A stretch of 28,610 nt of DNA from Phoronis ovalis (taxonomy: Eukaryota > Phoronida > Phoronidae): the NCBI GenBank assembly GCA_028565635.1, contig JAOXYB010037728.1, positions 1 through 28,610 of the forward strand, in the 5' to 3' direction. Numbering within the stretch: position 1 is the first letter of the stretch; the number at the start of each line of letters is the position of its first letter. Both the position numbers and the translations under genes were made by a program. Below, in pieces: positions 15,101 through 26,000 of this stretch. The notes below the pieces were generated by a model. It made no database searches. It saw nothing but the letters and a program-made list of their open reading frames with translations, and was not told the DNA's origin.

Positions 15101-18100
15101 CGAATGAAAATTCTCTGTCTTTATTTCAGGTGCATACCTTTTATGAGGCTGTTGGCTTAATGATTAGTGCACAGACTGACCAAACTGCTCAGGAGAGACT
15201 GATAGACAAATATATGGTGTTACCCAACCAGGTCTGGGACACAATTATTAACCAAGCCACTCAGGTATGTTGTCTGAAGAATAAAAGTTCCATTTCGTCT
15301 GATAACTTCATGTATAAATGTGAGCAACGTAAACTTTATTTCATGCCATATGTAGCTATGCGACCTTTGTGAAACTGGTGCAGTAAGGACTGCATCTTTG
15401 AGTTTGTTGGTTATTTTTAAAAGCATGGAGGTCGTTTTTATCTTAGATATTGTTTTTTTTGTTGCATATTATTATCATGGATTATTTCTTTTTTAGAATG
15501 TTGAAATTCTGAAAGATCCAGAAATAATTAAACAACTGGGCAACATTCTAAAGACTAATGTGAGAGCATGTAAAGCTTTAGGCCATCCATATGTAACACA
15601 GGTGAGTCTTCAAAGTAAACGTATGTTATCAAATAACAGTTGTTTACATAATAAATATGTTGAAGAACTGTAAATATGTGATTTTTACACCCGTTAGAAT
15701 TGTTACTGTATATACCTGTATGGGTACATGATCTCTGAAATATATGTATTTAAATGTTTATACTGGAATAAGACATTAGCAAATTCATTAGATAGTAAGT
15801 GTTAACTTTTCAGCTGGGAAGAATCTACTTGGATATGCTGAATGTATACAAAGTGATGAGTGAAAACATCAGCAGTGCTATAGCTACTAATGGAGAAAAC
15901 GTAACAAAGCAACCTCTCATCAAAGGCATGAGAACAGTGAAGAAGGAAGCACTGAAGCTTATCTCAGGATGGGTTAGCAGGTCAACAGACCCCCAAATGG
16001 TAAAAATATTCAGTAATAAGTACCGTTTTGTTGAATACATTTCTTGTTTATACCACAGTGAAAATAAAAGTATTCCTTCACACCTGTTGTTTATTTTGGC
16101 TGCAGTTGTGTCAAAAAATTGTATTTTGATGGATGCAAAACACTTATAATTTTGTTATGGTAACATTGCATTTATGAATCCTTCAATATATTGTAGGTTG
16201 CTAGTAATTTTATCCCTCCACTGCTAGAGGCTGTTCTCCTGGACTACCAGAGGAATGTTCCTGCTGCCCGTGAACCAGAAGTGCTAAGTACTATGGCAGC
16301 TATTGTCAATAAACTTGAGGTATGCAATGCTGTTTACCAGTTTTTCAAGCAAATATGATGTGATCCATGATGTCAGCAGTCATTTAGCTGATTCGTGATG
16401 GACATTTGTTTCATAGTAATCAACTTATTATGTAAATAGTGATTACTTGTAAGGACTGGAAGCAATACATAAAATGGATTGGTTGACATACAAAATTTCT
16501 TACTATTCCATAATATTTGCATCCAAGATTTGCATATGCTGAAGACGTTTGTACTTTGTTATGACATGGCTCGTTGTTTCATTCCAGAATCACATCACCA
16601 ATGATATCCCACAGATCTTTGATGCAGTGTTTGAATGTACACTGGAGATGATTAACAAAGACTTTGAAGAATATCCTGAACACAGGACAAATTTCTTCCT
16701 ATTATTGCAAGCTGTTAACACCCACTGCTTCCCAGGTTAGTATTGCAACATAGGTTTCTGTATTGAGTTCAGTCATGCTTATTGTGTAGGTGACTTGAAA
16801 TAATACCATTAATTTATATGCATTCAGTTATGATGAAATTTATCATGAAATTTTGATTAGCAGTGTATAAGATCACTGATTGCAGTACGGGCTTATCATG
16901 CATTAAAACTTGTGAAGTGACATTATGAGTTTTGTGTTTCAGCCTTCCTGAATATACCACCTGCCCAGTTCAAACTTGTACTTGATTCCATCATTTGGGC
17001 ATTCAAACACACCATGAGAAATGTAGCTGATACTGGGTTGCAGATATTATACAACTTACTACAGAATGTGGCCCAAGAAGAGTCTGCGGCTCAGAGTTTC
17101 TACCAGACTTACTATACAGATATTCTGCAACACATCTTCTCAGTTGTGACTGACAGTTCTCACACAGCAGGTGAGTTATTTATTCCTCAGTACTTCTCAG
17201 TTTTTGAGGACATTTCCACTTTTTTAGGGATATTTCTTAATGCTTTTCTGATTTGAAAGTTTGTTACAGTCAGAGGTTTGTTTCAGAGACTTACTTATTC
17301 TTAATCATACCAGCTATAAAGCTTGTGCAGGAAATTTTAAAGTAAAAAATGAAACGAAGTCTATCCTTTTCATAAAAGTTACATACCATGATAGTTATTT
17401 GCTAATTGGCATTAGTTTTGGTTTATATGTTCAAAATGACAACTGTTGTTATAAATGAAATAACGAACTTGATTTGTTTGCAGGATTGACAATGCATGCC
17501 ACCATCTTGTCTTACATGTTTAACTTAGTGGAGCTGAATAAAATCTCAGTTCCTCTAACACCAAACCAGAACGAAAGCAATATCGTTTATGTGAAAACAT
17601 TTCTTGCTAATTTACTGAAAGCTGCTTTCCCACACTTGAATGAGTAAGTAATTAGGAGATATGATGCTAATACGTAACTTTATTTATTATTGTGAAGATA
17701 TACCTATTCAAAGGTTCACTTGAGCAATGGTCATCTACTCTGATAAATCTTTGTGCCAAATTTGAGAGTTACAACTTTACAATTAATTTATTTGCTACAG
17801 TACATTATCTGTGTTGCGATATAATCATAAATGCTACCGCCTGCATGAAAATATTTACTGTATTTGTCATATTATGCTTAACACTCTGTTCATTTTCTTT
17901 CAGAGCTCAAATTAAAGTGTTTATTGAGGGTCTGTTCAGTTTCAGCCAAGATATTTCATCAATTAAGGAACATTTGAGAGATTTTCTTGTTCAGATTAGG
18001 GTAAGTTACCTATACAGTTGCCAATAAAAAGTTAGATGTTTTATTGTAACTGTAATGAATAGAGTCATTTGCTATCTGAACTATGCAATAAATCATGTGT

Positions 18101-18458
18101 TCATTGATAAAGATTGATAAGGGCTGCAATAGAGTTGGAAACTATCAAGATTGCTCAGTTGTTCAGTATGTGACAAAATTGTTACAATTGCTATGAAACC
18201 TGTTTTACTGCAACATTTGCCAGAGAAAGACTGTTAAAATCATCAATCAATGTTTTGTTGAGACAGCATCTTCCAACCATTGATTATATTGAAACATTCT
18301 TCTCGTTTCAGGAATTTGCAGGTGAAGATAATTCAGATTTATTTTTGGATGAACGTGAGGGTCAAATAAAACAAGCGCAGGAAGAAAAGAGGAAAATCCA
18401 GATGCAAGTCCCTGGTATCTTCGGCCCTCATGAAATGCCTGAAGAAATGCAAGATTGA
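9187..18458 (+). CDS. XPO1: Exportin-1 (XPO1/CRM1), nuclear export receptor (complete, 23 coding exons, 1071 aa)
   Basis: XPO1 binds leucine-rich export signals together with RanGTP and carries cargo through the nuclear pore. Exons: 9187-9312, 9531-9705, 10178-10284, 10408-10523, 10737-10851, 10972-11091, 11354-11408, 11583-11656, 11941-12099, 12462-12659, 12993-13235, 13631-13708, 14361-14517, 14736-14899, 15130-15264, 15497-15601, 15814-15999, 16197-16319, 16588-16735, 16943-17170, 17484-17643, 17904-18000, 18312-18458. All junctions are GT-AG and in phase. The 3216 bases encode 1071 residues, equal to human XPO1, and align to it without net length change. Landmarks are [15 protein letters not shown] (importin-beta N-terminal region), the acidic HEAT-9 loop ([16 protein letters not shown]), and [14 protein letters not shown] with the cysteine at residue 528, the leptomycin-B target in the cargo groove. 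The C-terminus is acidic and ends PEEMQD. The ATG gives [19 protein letters not shown], matching the family start. The Drosophila orthologue is embargoed. Confidence 0.98.
13709..14360 (+). other. XPO1: XPO1 intron with a two-copy ~31 bp tandem duplication
   Basis: This non-coding intron lies between the exon ending VTVIK and the exon starting DLLGLCEQ. Two imperfect copies of a ~31-base unit, each containing GCACTGAGAAAT (14198 and 14229), lie side by side at about 14196-14257. Nothing else is recognised. Confidence 0.5.
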
Positions 18459-20090
18459 CTTGAGCCTAGAGGAAGCTAACAGTGTCTGTTTGTGTAAAAG
18501 ATGATTTTGGAGAAATCTTTTAATATCCTCAGATTATTGGTTTACCTAGAGGATGAGAAGTGAAGAAGTTTACTAGCTGTAAGGCCAGCTCAATTTGAGA
18601 CTTTGTTGTTAAATCTACTCTCGAATCTCATAACAATGAGAAACAACCAGTGTTGTCTGGTTGACCAACAGAAAGTTTCACCAAAATAGGTGATACATTT
18701 AGTTGCCATTATTTTAATAACAAAGTCGCAGAATTGCAGTACTCTCGGGGTGTAGCTACTACTTCCAACAAATTTTAATGTACCTCCACAGAAAGATGTT
18801 ATCCAATATATTTTTGTCTTTGGTGCTATACCATGCATCAGATTTCTAGCGAAATTCATATTTCATGTGCATACATTTCTGCATATATTATGCTACATTC
18901 TCATGCATACTGCATTGTAGTTACACATAACATGCATTATCTTGCATACAAAAACATTAGTCGGTCACTGCATATTTTTCCTGCCCCTGTCATTCTTAAA
19001 CATGTAAATAATCATTATATTTTGCATAAATCATGTAGTGTAGTGTTTAAGTTTTAGCGCTCATGAAATGTCATGATTAAATAATCAAGTTTGATTTCAT
19101 ATATTTAATGTTTTGATACCATTATTTTTGTTATTTCAGCATTTTTTGTTTTTTGAACAGCTTCAGGTGCTGCATGTAAGTTTCAACTTCTACATGTGAT
19201 GCTAATTTTTGTCATATTGCTTGCACATTGTGAAAACCATATTACAACTGAATCCAAATATAGTGGGGGTGGGAACAGTTTTCTTAATCACATCTCGTTT
19301 AACTTATGATCACAAATGAAGGTGTCATGGTGACAATGATAACTTTGTCTGTTAACTATATTTAAATTATGTAATATCAGATCCAAATGAATATGTACAC
19401 AGGCAATTAGGTTAATAACAATTAATCCATGTTAGTATTGCCTAGTGGTTAACTGTTCTGTTAGAATGCCTGTTTGTTGATGTTAAACAGATGTGCATGC
19501 CAGTTGTGTTGATAAATAATGTAGGTTTTATTGTGTGGGCACACAGTGAATACTCCCTTACATTGTTGTCCAAATAGCTGTTAAGTATTCCATTTTGTGC
19601 ACAGTTTCATTTTCTTCATGATAAAGAGATGCTATGAGTGTTGTTTTGCTGTACATTATAATAGTAGAACAATTGTGACATTGCTTAATTTCATTATAAT
19701 TGTCATTTTTTTCATTACTGCTTTGTATTTTAACAAGGTGGTAATTTGAGATTTCGGATAAAAGTCCAATAAAAGAGTGTTAAAATAAATTAGTTCAGGG
19801 TTTAGTATTCGGGCACAAATCTGCAACGTATCACAAGAATACAATACAGAATTTAAGCAAGTGGGCTAACAAGAACTCCATTTGTAATGTGAAGCAGTAT
19901 GTCTGTATTTCTAGGCAGTATTGACATTATTAATGTCCTGCAATTTCCCATCATATCACTCACTTAACAACAACAATCAATAACTGTGCCTCCTGGTAAC
20001 AAAACGAACAGATCCTTACATGTGGAAATACACTTAATATGTATTCCTATTTAAACTGTTGCCTTTTGTTTAACCATATGTTGCTGTGAA
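18459..20090. other. Convergent 3'UTRs of XPO1 (+) and THADA (-)
   Basis: There is no coding exon between the two facing stop codons. The XPO1 side (18459 to about 19800) is probably a long 3'UTR. It has many TGCAT repeats between 18833 and 19030, a Pumilio-type TGTAAATA at 19003-19010, and UGCAUG (Rbfox-type) at 19171 and near 19494. On the minus strand no clear AATAAA appears until 19527-19532, so the two 3'UTRs may overlap. This is inference from hexamers. Confidence 0.45.
19768..19773 (+). terminator. XPO1: Candidate poly(A) signal of XPO1
   Basis: AATAAA occurs here, with a second copy about 15 bases on (near 19785). An ATTAAA at 19076-19081 is a possible earlier signal. No other AATAAA was seen between the XPO1 stop and this point. 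Confidence 0.35.
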
Positions 20091-23000
20091 TTACTCCACA
20101 ATCAATATGGAGTGAAGAAGTTCACACAAGACTTCACTGTTCTGTAGTACTCTTGTTGTTTCCTCTGCTGCAACTTTCCAGTCATAATTACTCAAACATT
20201 TAACAGTGGCTAGTGTTCTATAAATATTAACCAGTTCTCTTTCATATTCCATCGTTTGCAGTAATGGTTTTGTACAGTTAGTGGATTTCCATATTTTAAG
20301 TACACATGCCAATTCTTCCACGAACTTGGACACGGTTTCTGATATAATTTTGAAGTTTCGAGTCTGTAGAGAATCTTCTCCAGACACTGGAATACTTGAA
20401 TTGTCTGTGACAGCATCTTCGTGAGGATGAAGTAACATAGTCGTGTATTTTAAAATTGTGTTGGTGAATGTCACTTCATCTTTGTACGTGTTCATTTCGC
20501 CTCTGTCAAATAATCTAGTTTCTTGATTCTAAGAAAAATTGTATATTTATATTAACCTGATCATATCACAGTAAACATTTAGCAAATGAGATATGCGAAA
20601 GAATGGAAAAAATATACATTTTCAACATCACAGCTCAATTTATTTTCAGTGGCAGTTACTGCTATTGGATAATTACCAGAAACTTGCGTAGCAATCATTC
20701 ATTGTCATAGCTTTACAAGGAATTGGCAAACTATGCAATTTTTATTCTTAAATATCAAATTATGTAAAATAATAAAAAGAGAAACACCTAAAAGTTACCT
20801 TAGCTGACATTTTTAAGATGATGATGTCACCTTTTATCCACCTTATCAAAGTAGCAAAACAAGATGGCCACTGTAATTTTGAGAATCCTCTTACAAATGT
20901 TTCTATATATTTATCCAGCATATATGTAGCCTGGTATTCAGAACCAGAAGCGATATCCTTTACATCCATGTCTTCATCTTGAAGAAGTACCATCAGCACT
21001 GACCATAAGGCAAACGGAAGGTCTGCGCCTGTTAAAAGATGGACACAAGATAATATCTCAGGGCTGGGTTAAATCTTATGACTGTACACAAGCTTTCAAA
21101 GTGAAAGTCAACATAATACAACAGCAAAAAATGCCTTGAATCTTTTATAATAAAAATATATTCTGTTCTATCAAGCAGTTTTTGGCCAATAATGGTTCGA
21201 CGATAGAGTAAAATAGACGCCACAAATTCCCCGTACATGCATGGTACATTATTGTAGGTGCCCAAAAATATATGTACATACTACAGATCCTTAGATGCTA
21301 CAAATCTGTTCATCCAAGCTCGACATCTGTACTACACCTATTATGAGCTAGAACTTCTAGAAGCTACAGACTTTTTCTAGGACCTATATTCGATCGTTGA
21401 TGTAGGTCATCTAGCTCTTAACTGACCTTTGACCTATATCAACGCTCACTTGTAGCTCCTAGAAGTTTCAAGCATCAAAAAGTTCCAGCTCCTAGAATTC
21501 TGTAGTTCTAGCACCTACGATTTTCTAAGTCCTAGAAATGGATTATTTTGTAGCTAGACTTTTCTAGGTCCCAGGAATCATTTACAGCAACGAATGATTA
21601 TTGGACAAAACTGCTGCTTGATACTCTTCTAAGGTTGGTAATCCTACAAAATGACTATAGAAATGCTTAGAACAGAAAGTTCTTGTTTACTATTTACCAA
21701 GAATATTTGTTGTTTCGTCCATCATGCAATTTGCTTTCTGAGTTAGAATCATGGCTGCAGTTTCTCTTGATAATTCACTTTGTTCACATGATGAAGATTC
21801 CTCCAATGCTTTTAGCCAGTTTTCCAAAATCCATTGTATGTGTTTCTGGCTTTCAGATTGGCAAAGCATTTGATAAACTAGTGGAATAAGATTACCAGTA
21901 AACTTGAATATTGCACACCGCACATCATCCCTGTATAGAAAACAACTAATCAAAAAATGCAAAGAACAACATTTTTCATGCATTAACTCTCCTTATCATT
22001 CATCACATTTTGTTTGAAACTGATGAATTTAAACACACATATACATGCACACACACATACACAAAATGGTACTTTGAACAGCAAACAGACCTGTGCATCA
22101 TTGCTCTTTGTTTCAGCATTAATTCCATAATGTCTACACAGCTCAACAAACAATTCTGCTGTTTCCACGGGAATAACCTGTCAGTTTCCATCAAGTAAAG
22201 AATGTCATAAATCTGCAATAAGTGTTAAAGCACCACTGTATACTTCATACGTACTGTGTATATCTAGTATTTACTTTTGAACCTCTTAAACTTGATAACA
22301 GGCTCAAAGCATGTTAAGGATAAATGGTAACTCCTAGCAAAACGAGAAAAATCAAATTGCTATATGCTCTTTTACACATTCATATTATTTAAATTTCATG
22401 TTGACTTCTGCATGTTGAAATCTAACAATCTGGGATCTGATATATTTACAATATGACAATTGAGGAAAAGCAAATAAATACAAAATTACATTCAGACATA
22501 CCTTCACTAAACATTCTGAATTCTGTTCACTTCCAATTGCCTTTTCCTTGAGGTTGTCAATAATGTTTTGTGACACTAAGTAACCTTCAATTTCATACTT
22601 GGCATCCAAGTATTTTGTCACAATGTCTTTGACATGAGTTAATGCTTGAATTCTGACATCATAATACGGAGAATTTAGAAGCAGCAACATGAAATAGTCC
22701 TGCTGATGTCTCTGTTGCTTAGGCCCACAATTCAGTTTGTAACAGTCAGGAAAACTAACAGTATGCCTGAGATAAAAGTTTGCGACTGCTTGATTGAATT
22801 CAGTTACACCTGGTTCAAACAAGCAATGTTTTGTAGGATCTTGTATTTCTTCAGTGGTCATTTGCAGTACCGTTTCAAGTAAATGGACAAAGATTTTGGT
22901 GTACTTATGCAGCAGCTGTTTGTGTCCAATAGAAGCGACAACTTCTATAAATACTTTTCTTGTTAGAAGACACAGGTTTTCCCTAAGAAATGTTAAATTA

Positions 23001-26000
23001 ATTTTTTGAGTGGTTAACAATTTAATTAACTAATTTATCTTATTTCAGTATTAAACTTTATACATTTATTGGCAATCCTATTTTAAGCTCTGACAGTTCA
23101 CTTTTGTAACAGTATGATTTGTATAACAGATATTCAAAATATGATGTAGCACTTATGTTGAAACCATATTAATCAGTATGTTTTTTTGACACTGTTGGCA
23201 AATGTCAGTATCAGAAACAATAATACTAAAATATATATGAAATTGTATTTTTAACAAAGACATCAATAGCTGACATATGGACTCACCTACTAACCAGCCA
23301 TTTAGCTTTTAGCAGCATGGATCCAACAGTTGTACAGATCTGCTTTATAGTGCTTGAAGGTAAACGCTTCAAATCCTCCAACAGATAGCAAACCTAAAAA
23401 AGAAGAAAATAGCAACTTGACTACATACAATGAATGCCAAACATCACATATAAAAACTCACCATTCATGTTCTTCTCTTTAACCACATAATAATTATTCA
23501 AATAAATTTTTATTCTGTCCACTAGAGATCTGGGAAGAGTTCCTATGCACAATTTCGCCCGTTTATTAGATAAGGTTCCATCCTTAGTATCTTCTGGTTT
23601 GGTCCGCGAGCGGGGTTTCCCTCAAGCAAGATAACAAATGCAGTATTAGGTTGGTTTATATTATAGTTTTAAAGAAATATATTAAAAAAGGGTTGTGCAT
23701 AGGAACTCTTCCCAGATCTCTAGTTCAAAACGAGTATCGTACATTAAAGATTCTAGAAATAGACCCCGTTATTCTCACAGGTACGGTCCTCATATAGATT
23801 ACAGTAGGCCACATAAACAGTTAAAAAGTGCTTGCATTACCCTAAATGAGATGGTGTAATCGGGAATTTTGCCTCGGAATGGGTTTGTGAGTTAAACGCT
23901 AGGAACTGCCACTGAGAAGCATTTAACGTACAACTACACAGCAGACACAGAACGTACAACGTTAACAGTAAAAATTGCTGAAGATGAGAATGTAAGTGAT
24001 CTACTGGACATGGCTACACACCAATAGTGGTGCGCGTCTAGATGTAATTTTGTTGAGAAAAATCGACTTCTTTCGCTTAGTAGTATAGATACCTGTAGCA
24101 GTACACCATGAATGTGATTCTGTGAGTGAAGGACTGTCGGTTTCAGAGGTAAAGATTCCAGCAAACTAGAAACGACTTCAATAAGTTGGTCTTTATACAC
24201 CAGAGGGCTCAATGCCCTGGCAGCCATGAGTCTTGTTTTCATCACAGGGCTAGCAGCACACCTGGAATAATACATAAATGTGAAATTGTGAATTCATTAT
24301 TTTGTTTAATTTCCTTCTGAACATATAATATTGCTTTTGAGATATCTTCTGTGACATCAAACTGTTCTATTGGGTATTATTTAAATGCAAATTTTAGTAA
24401 ATTAAGGATGAAAAAACAAGCACATTTCTAAAAAAATTCTAAAATCTACTTTCATTAGAACACTGGTACTTGAAATTTTCAAAATCTTTAAAAATAAATT
24501 AATCCAGTTCTCAGTAGTTTACCTTATGATTAGGGGTACAAATGCACCCAGATTTAACTTAGAATCTGTTCCTTCTATAGTAGATGGGAAAAGTCTGCCC
24601 AACACCATCAGTATGGGATAAAGTCCTGGATGGAGATGTAACTTTCCATCATTTCTAAAATCATGTTTTAAAGACAACGCGTTTAAAACAAATTCTCATA
24701 ATAATTAATTTCACGTCAAAAAGTAACCATTTGAAGAAAAGCGTTGAATACTGCTAAATATAATCGGAAACGGGAATTTTAGACAACAGCAGATTTATAA
24801 AATTTCGAGTGTTTAAAACAAATTGAATTTATCTGTCATTTCTAGAGAGAAAGTATTACTAATAACTGATTTTGTAATCAGCTAATATTTGGTTTCAAGT
24901 CGGAAAATAAATGTATACTGTGCAAATTAGTACTGACTTGATATCTTTTGTAGCAACTTCTAACTGTTCTATTAGAAATGGAAACAAAGTAGGGTATCGA
25001 TGAAAGAAGATGCGTCCCGTCATGCTGAAAAATATAATGTATAATATAGTGCATATATTTTCTAAAGCTCATATATAGACTGTATAAGATCAACCTAGAG
25101 AACCATTTAATTTCTTTTTTTCTCCACAATAACAGGAATTTTAATGTTTGTTACAGCATATAAGTTAACTCAGTCTCATATTCCATTTACAACCACTTTT
25201 AAGAAATGCAGCAGATTACCATGAAGGCAACTTCACAATGGTTATGTCTTACCAATTCCTCCTTGCAATCTCTTCCTTTTCTGTCATGGTTCCAAACGTT
25301 CTTGTCATTAAGGCACTAAATAGCAAAGTACAAGAATTCCTAACCTTCAAAAGAAAAAGATAGACACTGTGTAGTTAACATAGGTAGCACCTGAGACAAA
25401 ATCAAAATGTAGTGCCCAGATATAATACAGCAGAGCAGCGTATATGTTGAGGATGTGTTTTATTGTTCAATATTACAATGGCAAGAGACATACTTCTTGT
25501 ACCGGTGGATGGCGAATACTAACAAAATGGAGGCAAATATTCTCATGAACAACATAATTCTTTTTGATAATGTTTGTAAAACCCATTATTTTAAGTGACA
25601 AATCTGTCACTATGTAATTTGACTGTTTTTACCTATTTACGTTTCTGTAAGTTTATGTAACACTTACTGCCCAAATCCGAGATGAAAACCCCAAAATGGC
25701 TGCTCTCAAACCATCAGCAATAAATGGCCAAACATCATCTCCTAACCGAGTGTCCTTGTACAGGGCCTGCAGTATGTTTAGTGCATGAACCTAAAACACA
25801 AACAAAAGAGTGCATTGTTTATTAATGGTATAATGGCAAATTACCTTAATAGGATTAAACATATCTTTAGATGCAAGGTATCTTAAAAATTCATGGAGCC
25901 TGTTTAGGAACTGTGTTCTTCTTGTGTCAAGCACCATCAAGAATAATCAAGGAGCATTTTAACAATTAAGTCTCTTTAGGCAGTAGCATAAACTCAATAA

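Noticed and set aside
16830-16878. Possible intronic box C/D snoRNA (ATGATGA then CTGA about 40 bases on)
   Set aside because: No terminal stem pairs the flanks at matching spacing and no D'/C' boxes are evident; the motifs are common in AT-rich sequence.
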